Below are positions 51,838-62,372 of a stretch of 64,000 nucleotides of DNA, one piece after another. Every line of letters starts with the position of its first letter. Positions within the stretch are counted from its first letter, which is position 1. This stretch comes from Salinibacterium sp. GTDB lineage: Bacteria; Actinomycetota; Actinomycetes; Actinomycetales; Microbacteriaceae. The stretch spans positions 1-64,000 of the forward strand of contig JAHBSZ010000006.1 of assembly GCA_019638845.1 (NCBI GenBank), written 5' to 3'. The position numbers were made by a program, and so were the translations under genes. The notes beneath the pieces are model-generated. The model was not told the DNA's origin. It was given only the letters and a program-made list of their open reading frames with translations, and did no database searches.

Positions 51838-54369
51838 TTACGCCGAGCGCGAGTCTTGGTCGAGAAGGCCTAATTCGGCGGCGACAAGTAGCGCTTCGGT
51901 TCGGGTAGAGACGTTGAGTTTGCGGTAGATGCTGCGCAGTTGGGCTTTGACGGTGTTGCTCGCCACGAACAACTTCTTCGCCACCTGCTCGACGGTCGCG
52001 CCCGGGTCGAGTGCCCGCAGCACCACGAGCTCCCGCTCGCTGAGCGCTCCGGCGACGGCTTGGTAGGGCGAGAGATAGCTCGTTCCCGTGAGTGAATACT
52101 GGGCGATGAAACGTGCAGCATCGGGATGCAGTCCGGCAAGCTCCTCGAGCGTCTGCTGAGGCAGAAGCCGGAAGGGCACAATTACTCCGGACTTCTCGGC
52201 TTGCTTGATGGCGCGTTGGAGGGAGGCCGTGGCATCCGCGTCGCGACCGAGAGCGAGTTCGGTGGCGGCGCGCAGCACGGCCAAGTCGAGTTGGCCGTAG
52301 CGCTCAGTGCGCCCGCGGGCCTGACCTTCGAGGATGAAGAGCAGCGCGTGCTTGGGGTTGCCGCCGAGCAGCGCAAGGCGGGCCCGGGAGACAGCGATCC
52401 AGGTGTTGCGTGTTGGCGACTTTTCCAAGGTGCTTTCCGCGCGCGACAGCTGGCCGAGGATTATCGCGAGGTCGGCGGCATCGCTCGTCAACAGCAACTG
52501 TGCCGTCGAACCCTCGATCAGCCGATCGCTATGTTCGGCCCACGTGCGGTCGAGGTCGGCGTCGGTTTCAACGGGGTCGCCCCAGTACAGTCCGAAACGG
52601 TGGTCGGCGTGGGCGGCGAACGCCCAGAATTCGTCATTGTCGCGAACGTCGGCGAGCAGGGCGAGCCAGTGTTGGGCGTCTCGCGAGTCAAGGCGACCAA
52701 TGGAGACTAAGGCGCGGGCAACGAGGCCGGCGGTTCCGGATTCACGGCCGTCGAGTGTGGTGAGCCAGTTCGTAGCGTGCTCGGCTTCGCCTTCCAGTGC
52801 TCGGACGAGCGCGATGGCTTCCGCCGCACGGTCGGCCGCGACGATCGCCGATTCGGTCGTGCCTTGTGCGAGCCCGTAGCTGTTGCTGAAGCTCTCCCGC
52901 GCACCCACGAGGTCGAGAGCGAGAAGTCGCGTCATCCCCGCCTGATAGTGCGCGTAGGCGAGGGTCGCCGCCGGTCGGGCAGCGAGATCGTCGTCGCCGG
53001 CGAGAAGTCCATCGACGGATTGGGCGGCCTCGAGGGCTGCAGGAAGGTCCCCTTTGAGACGGAACACGATGGTCTTGACGATTGCGACGTGCAGTTGGTC
53101 CCACGTCGACATTGACTGCGGCAGTCGCGCGAAGGTGCCCGCGGCGCGCCGCGCCATCGAGACCCAGGCCTGAGCGAGACCTTCACGCGGTTGCCAGCCC
53201 AACTCGAGGGCGAGGGTGAAGCGCGGGTTGTCTTCTCGCACCTTGCGCGGCATGGCGAGAATGGCATCGTGGAGTTGAAGCGGTTGCTCAGCGATCATCC
53301 GGAACATGATGTCGTCGAGCACGTCGACGACGGCAGCCCAGTTTTCGGCTGCGGCAAAGTGGGTGATGGCCTCGAACGGTTCATCGGCTTCGGCGAAGTA
53401 GCGTCCGACCGAAGCGCTCAACTCCCTGGCAAGGGCGGGCTGCCGCAGCCGCAACTCCGCGAGTAGCAGGCGCCGAAGTGCCGGGTCCATGCGATAGCGG
53501 GCAACGGATGCCCCCTGCTCGCGGTGTACGAGCTTGGTCTGTGCGACGCGGTCGAGTTGTAGCGCGGAGTCGGGCGAGACGAGTGCAAGGGTCCGTGACG
53601 TGAGCGCAGTCGGAATCGCAAGACGCAGGGCGTCCTCGAGCGCGGGATCCTTGCTTGCCCGCAGTCGCACCTCAAGGTGGTGCTCACTCTCTTCAAGAAG
53701 GTAGGCGACCGGATCCTCCTGGTCTTCGATGTCGTCGACGCTCAGAGAAGCGATCACCGAAGGGAGAAGATCGGGCAGGCTCAACGGGGAGTTTGCGAGC
53801 GCCGACGCCTGTTCGGACGACAAAGACAAACCGAAAATCGCAGCGCAGCGCCGAACCCCGCCCGCATCGAGCACGAGCTCGGATGGCGTGACGACGACTG
53901 CATTGTGATCGGCGCGACCCAGACCCTCGAACATGCGCCGTCCGGCGCATAGCGCAGCGAGCGAAAGCTTCGGTGCGTCTGCGAGGAGATCGAGCAGTTG
54001 GGTGTCGAAAAGCGAGCTCACTGAAGGCCCCAACGGAACCACGAGCAGCAGTGGATAGCGCAGTGCCTTCGTGAACTTTGCAATCGCGGGCAGCGCGTCG
54101 CCCGCGAGGCTCTTCCCGGATGCCTCGCCCAGCGTCGCGCGGATCGCTTCCCATGCCGCCTCGTCCCCCGACTTCTCGCCGAGGTCCACCCATACGAGGT
54201 CGCGTTCGGAGTTGTCATTGCCGAGCACGGAAGCGAGCAGTGCACGCGCGGGAATGAGAGGCAGGTCGGGGACGACGGTCACCCGGTGGTCGAGTGATGG
54301 CGCGGCTAGAGTGGTGGGCGCGAGCAGCGCTGACGTCGTGGGGACGCCAAATCGTTGTGGATGCTGCAT
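51838..54369 (-). CDS. LuxR-type regulator, LAL/MalT-like, no P-loop
   Basis: An 843-residue regulator. The C-terminal LuxR helix-turn-helix (about residues 780-838; LSERELVVLRAL, VAKKLFVASNTVKAQLRSI) is intact. The middle is helical and TPR-like, as in MalT. The N-terminal region resembles the LAL ATPase part but lacks a GxxGxGKT loop, so ATP control is probably lost. The ATG at 54369 has GAGGAG upstream. It converges with the polysaccharide genes and is the likely regulator of the locus. Confidence 0.85.
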   Translation of the reverse strand: MQHPQRFGVPTTSALLAPTTLAAPSLDHRVTVVPDLPLIPARALLASVLGNDNSERDLVWVDLGEKSGDEAAWEAIRATLGEASGKSLAGDALPAIAKFTKALRYPLLLVVPLGPSVSSLFDTQLLDLLADAPKLSLAALCAGRRMFEGLGRADHNAVVVTPSELVLDAGGVRRCAAIFGLSLSSEQASALANSPLSLPDLLPSVIASLSVDDIEDQEDPVAYLLEESEHHLEVRLRASKDPALEDALRLAIPTALTSRTLALVSPDSALQLDRVAQTKLVHREQGASVARYRMDPALRRLLLAELRLRQPALARELSASVGRYFAEADEPFEAITHFAAAENWAAVVDVLDDIMFRMIAEQPLQLHDAILAMPRKVREDNPRFTLALELGWQPREGLAQAWVSMARRAAGTFARLPQSMSTWDQLHVAIVKTIVFRLKGDLPAALEAAQSVDGLLAGDDDLAARPAATLAYAHYQAGMTRLLALDLVGARESFSNSYGLAQGTTESAIVAADRAAEAIALVRALEGEAEHATNWLTTLDGRESGTAGLVARALVSIGRLDSRDAQHWLALLADVRDNDEFWAFAAHADHRFGLYWGDPVETDADLDRTWAEHSDRLIEGSTAQLLLTSDAADLAIILGQLSRAESTLEKSPTRNTWIAVSRARLALLGGNPKHALLFILEGQARGRTERYGQLDLAVLRAATELALGRDADATASLQRAIKQAEKSGVIVPFRLLPQQTLEELAGLHPDAARFIAQYSLTGTSYLSPYQAVAGALSERELVVLRALDPGATVEQVAKKLFVASNTVKAQLRSIYRKLNVSTRTEALLVAAELGLLDQDSRSA

Positions 54370-54467
54370 CCGGACTCCTCGGGCACGGCTCAAGTGCGGC
54401 CACTCAAGGCACCGCGTTACTCGGGTTTTGCGGAATGGAACAGGTCGCTTCGGAACGACCTAATCCA

Positions 54468-54486
54468 TTAACCCGCCTTTTCACCC
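54468..54486 (+). promoter_or_regulatory. TTAACCC direct repeat, site D (degenerate)
   Basis: TTAACCC at 54468-54474 and TTCACCC at 54480-54486 keep the 12-base period, and CCCCCTGTTGTGGTGG follows 10 bases later, as at site C. It lies 99 bases upstream of the LuxR-type gene, reading away from it. The rest of 54370-54548 shows no gene. Confidence 0.5.
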
Positions 54487-54548
54487 GACGCCGGAACCCC
54501 CTGTTGTGGTGGCTTTGGTATCCCTTTCGAGGGGCAGCTGTACCCCGG

Positions 54549-55208
54549 TCAGCCAGCGACGGCGGCGAACCAGACGCCCGCGACCCAGTAGCCGAGCACG
54601 GCAAAGCCGATAGTGATCACCAAGACGGCGAGCCACCCGCCCAGCGTTGGCGGGAGCGCACCTTCGGGGTTGGGGGAGTTGGGGGAGAGCATTGTGCGAC
54701 GGGCGCGGTCGCCCTCGAAGTACTGGTCTCCGGTTGCTGCGCGCTGGCCGAGGAAGACCCGCTGTGGGCTGCCACGGAACTCGATGACGAGGGGGATGAG
54801 TCCCATCAGCTCGAACATCACACCGAGGATCAACCCGACCGGATCGCCAGTACCGAAGAATGCGGCAAGAAAGGCGCCACCGAGCCCACAGAACAGGATG
54901 GGCCATGCCCACGTAGTGAGTGGAGTGCCGAATCCGCGAGCGAAGAAGGCGTTGATGCCGACCGCGATGAGTCCACCAAAGATGCTCAAAGGCGCGAAGA
55001 CGGCCACCGAGTCCGGGCATTCGACGGCGATCTCGTACGGCCCGCCGCTCGCGCATGATCCACCCAGTGCCATGACGGAGAAGGTGACGTGGAACAGCAA
55101 CGTAAACGAGAGCGCGAAGAGGAACCACGAGGCTGCCGATCCGAGGACGCGTAGCAGCGGGGACAGGCGCCCGGGAAACGCGGGCAGACTCGAGATCGTG
55201 AAGCTCAT
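54549..55208 (-). CDS. membrane protein, unknown function
   Basis: A 219-residue protein with about five hydrophobic segments and a cytosolic loop near residues 145-185. Two or three cysteines lie in the first external loop (GGSCASGGPYEIAVECPD), possibly a disulfide. TAGAGT with a 6-base gap gives a leaderless ATG at 55208. It diverges from the GNAT gene with 34 bases between. I do not recognise the family. Confidence 0.75.
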   Translation of the reverse strand: MSFTISSLPAFPGRLSPLLRVLGSAASWFLFALSFTLLFHVTFSVMALGGSCASGGPYEIAVECPDSVAVFAPLSIFGGLIAVGINAFFARGFGTPLTTWAWPILFCGLGGAFLAAFFGTGDPVGLILGVMFELMGLIPLVIEFRGSPQRVFLGQRAATGDQYFEGDRARRTMLSPNSPNPEGALPPTLGGWLAVLVITIGFAVLGYWVAGVWFAAVAG

Positions 55209-55242
55209 GCGCTGACTCTAGGTACGCAGGGATAATTGAGCA

Positions 55243-55845
55243 ATGGCCGCTACTCGTCCTCCTCGCCGCGCGCTCGACGGACACTTCGTCCGGCTTGCAC
55301 CGCTCGAGGAGCACCATCTACCCGCCCTCTTCCGCGCGATCGGTACGCCCGAGGTTTTTGAAGGCGGATACGGTGGCGGCCCCAAGGGCTACCGAGCGAC
55401 TGAAGCTGAGTTCGTTTCGTGGGCGCACGACTACTTCGCCTGGCTCTCCGGCAATGTCTATGGCGTCTGGTTGGCGGATGGCACCCTCGTCGGCACGTCC
55501 ACTCTCGCTGACTTCGACGAGGTGAACGAGCACACTCACATCGGCTGGACCGCTTACTCGCCGGAAGTGTGGGCGGGCCCGGTGAATCCCGAGGCCAAGT
55601 TGCTCATGCTCACGGAGGCGTTCGATCATGGCTTCAACCGGGTGAAGCTTCAGGCAGATGCGATAAACGATCGGTCCCGAGCGGCAATTCTCAAGCTCGG
55701 CGCACAGTTTGAAGGGGTGCTTCGCAATACGAACCGACGCGCGGATGGGACATGGCGTGACACCGCGGTCTACTCAATTCTGGCGAGCGAGTGGCCAGCC
55801 GTGCGAGCAGGACTTGAAGCGCGCCTGGCGCGATTCGAGGCGTGA
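55243..55845 (+). CDS. GNAT acetyltransferase, RimJ/RimL-like
   Basis: A 200-residue N-acetyltransferase. The acetyl-CoA-binding region resembles RimJ/RimL enzymes: TLVGTSTLADFDE, HTHIGWTAYSPEVWAGPVN, then LMLTEAFDHGFNRVKLQ and the AILKLGAQFEGVLR tail typical of this subgroup. The target may be a protein N-terminus or a small amine. GATAAT at 55231-55236 with a 6-base gap sets the leaderless ATG. Confidence 0.9.
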   Translation: MAATRPPRRALDGHFVRLAPLEEHHLPALFRAIGTPEVFEGGYGGGPKGYRATEAEFVSWAHDYFAWLSGNVYGVWLADGTLVGTSTLADFDEVNEHTHIGWTAYSPEVWAGPVNPEAKLLMLTEAFDHGFNRVKLQADAINDRSRAAILKLGAQFEGVLRNTNRRADGTWRDTAVYSILASEWPAVRAGLEARLARFEA

Positions 55846-55868
55846 CGTTGTCGGTTAGGTTTGAGGGC

Positions 55869-56180
55869 ATGAGCGACAACGAAGGGTCGGCGGAGCTCAC
55901 GAGCCTGCGCCAGAGCATTGACAACATCGACGCGGCAGTGATCCATATGCTCGCCGAACGGTTCAAGTTCACCCAGCAGGTTGGACGGCTCAAGGCGACA
56001 ACTGGCTTGCCGCCGAGTGACCCAGAACGCGAAAAGGTGCAGATCGCGCGCCTACGGGTGCTTGCGGAGGAGTCGCACCTCGACCCCGCGTTTGCCGAGA
56101 AATTTCTCAACTTCATCGTTGCCGAGGTCATCCATCACCACGAACAGATCGCCTCGACGGGCACGATCGACACCGCGTGA
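55869..56180 (+). CDS. chorismate mutase, AroQ type
   Basis: A 103-residue all-helical chorismate mutase that converts chorismate to prephenate for Phe/Tyr synthesis. The AroQ pattern is visible: LRQSIDNIDAAVIHMLAERFKFTQQVGRLK (seen as SIDNIDAAV and RFKFTQQVGRLK, with the active-site Arg and Lys), then DPEREKVQIARL. TAGGTT precedes the ATG at 55869 by 7 bases; upstream codons back to 55842 lie in the GNAT gene end. It overlaps the SDR gene by 4. Confidence 0.92.
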   Translation: MSDNEGSAELTSLRQSIDNIDAAVIHMLAERFKFTQQVGRLKATTGLPPSDPEREKVQIARLRVLAEESHLDPAFAEKFLNFIVAEVIHHHEQIASTGTIDTA

Positions 56181-57082
56181 TCTGGGACCCTCGCCACCTG
56201 CCGTCGCAGGTGGGCAAGACGGTTGTTGTCACGGGCGCAGGTCGCGGCATCGGGTACTTCGCTGCCGAGCAACTCGCGGCAGCGGGTGCGCGGGTGATTC
56301 TCACCACACGGGGCGAAACGGCGGCGATCGACCAGCTTCGGTCGCGAGTGCCGTCTGGTTCGTGTGAACTCGTGACGCTCGAGCTGGGGTCGCTTGCCTC
56401 CATACGGACTGCGGCCACCGCGCTTGCTGCTCTCGGCCCGATCGACGTTCTCGTCAACAACGCGGGAAAGACCTCGGGTTCCCGGCGGCGTGAGGTCACC
56501 TCCGACGGACTTGAGATCATGGTCGGCACGAATGCATATGGACCCTTCGCCCTGACCGCGCTGCTGTTCCCGTCGATCACCGGGCGCATCATCAACCTGG
56601 GCAGCCTGAGCACTCGGCTCGCGACCGCCGACCTCTCCGACTTCGAGCAGGCGCGCGGGCGGTATTCAGTCTCGCGGGCTTACGCGTACTCGAAGCACGG
56701 CGTGCACGCGTTCTCGTTCGAACTCGATCGGCGGCTGAGTGCATCCGGAAGCAGTGTGAGTTCGATACTGGCGCACCCTGGGTGGGCGGTCAACGGCAAT
56801 TCGTCCGCGAGACCGGGCGTGACGGATCGCAACTCTGCCCTGCAGCGCATCGCCGAGCGCGCGCTGCGGCCGGTCGCGCACGGCAAAGACAGAGGCGCGT
56901 GGCCCGTTGTGCGAGCAGCAATTGACCCGGATGCCGCGGGCGGCGAGTTCTACGGCCCCGCACGCTCTGTGACCGGCCCACCTGTGCTCACGAAGCCCGT
57001 CGCGCAGAGTGCGGATCCGGCTTTCGGCGCCGAGTTTTGGCGCCTCGCTGAGGCTGCGACCGGGGTGAGCTTCGAGCTCTGA
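56177..57082 (+). CDS. short-chain dehydrogenase/reductase
   Basis: A 301-residue SDR resembling retinol-dehydrogenase/WWOX-like oxidoreductases. The cofactor motif is TGAGRGIGY (residues about 16-24), then NNAGKT, and the active site YAYSKHG (Tyr-x3-Lys). The segment LAHPGWAVNGNS after it is typical. The GTG overlaps the chorismate-mutase stop. The substrate is unknown. A short hairpin (TGCCT/AGGCA, near 57090) follows the gene without a T-run. Confidence 0.9.
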   Translation: MIWDPRHLPSQVGKTVVVTGAGRGIGYFAAEQLAAAGARVILTTRGETAAIDQLRSRVPSGSCELVTLELGSLASIRTAATALAALGPIDVLVNNAGKTSGSRRREVTSDGLEIMVGTNAYGPFALTALLFPSITGRIINLGSLSTRLATADLSDFEQARGRYSVSRAYAYSKHGVHAFSFELDRRLSASGSSVSSILAHPGWAVNGNSSARPGVTDRNSALQRIAERALRPVAHGKDRGAWPVVRAAIDPDAAGGEFYGPARSVTGPPVLTKPVAQSADPAFGAEFWRLAEAATGVSFEL

Positions 57083-57219
57083 AAATAGTGCCTATCGACA
57101 GGCATACAGCTACCTCCATAGTGTTACCTCATCGTGACCCAACGGAGGGTTCGGCAACCTAGTGATTCGGGTGCTGCAGCCATCTCGGGGCGCCCAAAAC
57201 AATGATCTGAAAGGTTGTC

Positions 57220-58713
57220 ATGGCTACAGATTCTTCCCCGCGTGCCACACTCTCCGACGACGATGCGCATCTGAAAAAGCTCGGCTACGACGGGCACTTC
57301 GATCGCTCGCTATCACTGTGGGGAACCTTCGCTCTCGGCTTCACCTATCTATCTCCGTTGGTCGGGGTCTACTCGCTCTTTGCCTATGGCATCTCGCTCG
57401 GCGGCCCGCCGTCCGTGTTCTGGTTGGTCATCGTCGGCATCGGACAGCTCCTGGTCTCCTTCGTGTTTGGTGAAGTGGTGTCTCAGTACCCCATCTCCGG
57501 CGGAATCTATCCGTGGGTACGTCGACTCTCGAATGCTCGCTTCGCGTGGATGGCCGCGTGGGTATATATCTGGGCCGTCATCGTGACCGTCACCGCGGTT
57601 GCTGAATACGGCACGGGATTCCTTGCCAGCCTTCTCGGTCTAGCGCCCACCAAGGAACTGACCCTCGGGCTCGCCGTCGCCTTCCTCGTGGTGGCTCTGG
57701 CGGTCAACCTGAGCGGAACGAAGAATCTCGCGAGGGTGGCCAAAATCGGACTCGCGGCCGAGTTGATCGGCGTCATCGGTGTCGGACTGTTCCTGATCAT
57801 CTTCGAGCGCAAGAACGACTTCTCGGTGCTTTTCGACACCTTCGGAACGCAAGGCGACGGCAGCTACCTCCCCGTCTTTATCGGTGCGGCTCTGACCGGT
57901 CTATTTCTGTTCTACGGGTTCGAGGCGTGCGGTGAGGTGGCGGAGGAAGTCTCCGAACCAGCCCGCGCCATTCCCCGCGCCATGATCATGACCATCTTGG
58001 TCGGTGGCGTCTCCGGCCTGATCGCCTTCGTCGGCTACATTCTGGCGGCTCCCGATCTTGCCAAGATCGTCAGCGGCGAGGATGCGGATCCGATTGCTGG
58101 CATCCTCGAAGCGTCGCTCGGCACCGTGGGGTCGAAGATCTTCCTGGTCGTTGCGCTCACCGCCTTCCTCTCGTGTGTGCTGAGCCTTCAGGCTGCTGGA
58201 AGTCGCCTGCTCTACTCCTTCGGGCGCGACAAGATGATGCCTGGCCACGCCTGGCTCTCGAAGCTCTCGTCGAAGAAGGTCCCGCGTAACGCCTTGCTCG
58301 TGGCCTGCATAGTCCCGATTCTCATCTGCGTCTTGATCTACATCGGCGAGGACGGGCTCCTCAGCCAGATCACGGCGTTCGCGGTGCTCGGTATCTACTT
58401 CGCATTCCAGTCGGTCGTACTTGCCGCGTTGCTCGCGAGGTTCAAAGGCTGGAAGCCCGCGGGACCGTTCAGCCTTGGTGCGTGGGGCATAGTCGTCAAC
58501 ATTGTCGCGCTTGCCTACGGCATCTTCGCCATGGTGTTGCTCGCGACGCCGGGTACCAGTGGTGACTTCCTCACCGACTGGATCGTGCTGGTCGGATTGG
58601 CCCTCGTGCTCGTCACCGGACTCATCTACATGGCGATCGCGCGACCGGGCCGTAACTCCAAGGTTCCGGAGGGCGACGCCGTAGAAATCGCTGCGCTACT
58701 GCGAAAGGGCTAG
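57220..58713 (+). CDS. APC family amino-acid permease
   Basis: A 497-residue transporter with 12 hydrophobic segments of the amino acid/choline transporter (ACT/GabP-like) group. The first helices read LSLWGTFALGFTYLSP. SQYPISGGIYPW is the conserved loop after helix 2. FEACGEVAEEVSEPARAIPRAM is the family signature loop, seen here at about residues 230-252. GAAAGG lies before the ATG. The 137-base upstream gap has no riboswitch I recognise. Substrates are likely amino acids or amines. Confidence 0.92.
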   Translation: MATDSSPRATLSDDDAHLKKLGYDGHFDRSLSLWGTFALGFTYLSPLVGVYSLFAYGISLGGPPSVFWLVIVGIGQLLVSFVFGEVVSQYPISGGIYPWVRRLSNARFAWMAAWVYIWAVIVTVTAVAEYGTGFLASLLGLAPTKELTLGLAVAFLVVALAVNLSGTKNLARVAKIGLAAELIGVIGVGLFLIIFERKNDFSVLFDTFGTQGDGSYLPVFIGAALTGLFLFYGFEACGEVAEEVSEPARAIPRAMIMTILVGGVSGLIAFVGYILAAPDLAKIVSGEDADPIAGILEASLGTVGSKIFLVVALTAFLSCVLSLQAAGSRLLYSFGRDKMMPGHAWLSKLSSKKVPRNALLVACIVPILICVLIYIGEDGLLSQITAFAVLGIYFAFQSVVLAALLARFKGWKPAGPFSLGAWGIVVNIVALAYGIFAMVLLATPGTSGDFLTDWIVLVGLALVLVTGLIYMAIARPGRNSKVPEGDAVEIAALLRKG

Positions 58714-58744
58714 ACCACAACGGCCCGGTCGCTAGGGTGGTCGC

Positions 58745-59110
58745 ATGCGCGACCGGGCCGTACCCAATCTTCCGTCGCGCGACTTCGACGACACCGAGGC
58801 GTTCTATCGCGAGTTCGGTTTCACGGTCAGTTTCCGAGATTCCCGCTGGATGATTCTGCTCAGAGGCGACATCCAACTGGAGTTCTTCCCCTATCTCGAT
58901 CTTGACCCGACCACAAGCTCGTTCATGTGCAGCATACGAGTCGGCGATCTCGACGAGCTCTACACGATGATCGAAGGAGCCGGAGTCCCGGTCGCGGATC
59001 GGGGCATCCCTCGCCTCGTTCCGACGGCAATACAAGACTGGGGTCAGCGTGTGGCGTTCTTGATCGACCGCGACGGCACGCAACTCAGCTTGATCGAAGA
59101 TCGCGGCTAG
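58745..59110 (+). CDS. VOC-fold protein, bleomycin-resistance-like
   Basis: A 121-residue glyoxalase/bleomycin-resistance fold protein. It begins with the first beta-alpha-beta unit RAVPNLPSRDFDDTEAFYREFGF, seen as LPSRDFDDTEAFY, and has IQLEFFPYLDLD and the closing FLIDRDGTQLSLIE. Similar proteins bind bleomycin-type drugs by dimer formation; others are enzymes. TAGGGT at 58733-58738 with a 6-base gap sets the ATG. Confidence 0.9.
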   Translation: MRDRAVPNLPSRDFDDTEAFYREFGFTVSFRDSRWMILLRGDIQLEFFPYLDLDPTTSSFMCSIRVGDLDELYTMIEGAGVPVADRGIPRLVPTAIQDWGQRVAFLIDRDGTQLSLIEDRG

Positions 59111-59141
59111 CGGTGTTAGTTGGGCATGCTCGACCTCGCCG

Positions 59142-61445
<2,304 letters not shown>

Positions 61446-61506
61446 AGGTCTCCTGAGAAGAGGTGGCGGGCGGGAACAATTCTACCCGCGCGAATAGGCT
61501 GTGCCC

Positions 61507-62349
61507 GTGCCCACTGCCGTGATCGACGACTCCCCACGCCCGGTTGTCTCGTGGGCGTTACTGCCCGCGATCCTGCTGAGCCTCTCTGCTCTGTTCCTCT
61601 ACCCACTCCGGATGCAGCTTGTTGGATATCCGATCGTGGTGGTGGCGCTCATCCTCGCTTGGCTCCTTGACCGGCGCGGGTTGTCCACCGACCTGTTTCG
61701 CGATGTGCTGCTCATTGCGATCGGCATGGTCATTGTGTCGACAACGTCGGTCAAGGCAGATATCTCCTGGATCAACTTTGTGGTTGTCGGTGTCGTTCTC
61801 GGGCTTGCCGTGCTCGTCCCCTACCTCATCGCACGCTTCGCCTATCGCGACCGGCGCATCCGCTTCCCCTGGCGCATCGAGAAGCGATGGGGATTCGCGC
61901 AGTGGGCATACCTCGTCGGCATCGTGCTTGCGGGATACCTCATCCTGCCGTTCTACTTCATCCAATCCGGCACGTACCTCAACTGGCCAGAGGTCAGCAC
62001 GTGGGATGAAGTGGCTCGACTCTTCGTCGGTGTCAACGCAGTCGGTACCTGGGACGAACTGTTCTTTATCTGCACGGTGTTCGCGTTGCTGCGACGGCAC
62101 TTTCCGACCTGGCAGGCGAACATCCTTCAGGCAGTCATCTTCGTCTCGTTCCTCTGGGAGCTCGGCTACCAGGCGTGGGGGCCGCTGCTGACCATCCCGT
62201 TCGCCCTGATCCAGGGCTACACGTTCAACCTCACGAAGTCGCTCACCTATGTGCTGACCGTGCACCTACTGTTCGACCTGTTCGTCTTCTTGGCGATCGT
62301 GTCCGCCCGAAACCCCGAGGCCTTGCCGATCTTCCTCATCACGCCCTGA
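61507..62349 (+). CDS. CPBP-like intramembrane protease family protein
   Basis: A 280-residue membrane protein with about eight hydrophobic segments. The CPBP glutamate motif is TWDELFFICTVFALLRR: the family EExxxR becomes DE with Arg further on, so activity is uncertain. A later helix has HLLFDLFVF, in place of motif 3. TAGGCT at 61495-61500 with a 6-base gap points to the second GTG (61507) as the true start rather than the first (61501). Confidence 0.75.
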   Translation: MPTAVIDDSPRPVVSWALLPAILLSLSALFLYPLRMQLVGYPIVVVALILAWLLDRRGLSTDLFRDVLLIAIGMVIVSTTSVKADISWINFVVVGVVLGLAVLVPYLIARFAYRDRRIRFPWRIEKRWGFAQWAYLVGIVLAGYLILPFYFIQSGTYLNWPEVSTWDEVARLFVGVNAVGTWDELFFICTVFALLRRHFPTWQANILQAVIFVSFLWELGYQAWGPLLTIPFALIQGYTFNLTKSLTYVLTVHLLFDLFVFLAIVSARNPEALPIFLITP

Positions 62350-62372
62350 CGGGCGGCCGCCCCAACGGCGCC

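Noticed and set aside
57083-57219. Riboswitch before the amino-acid permease
   Set aside because: Only short, weak hairpins (TGCCT/AGGCA and GGTT/AACC) are present; no known aptamer core is visible.
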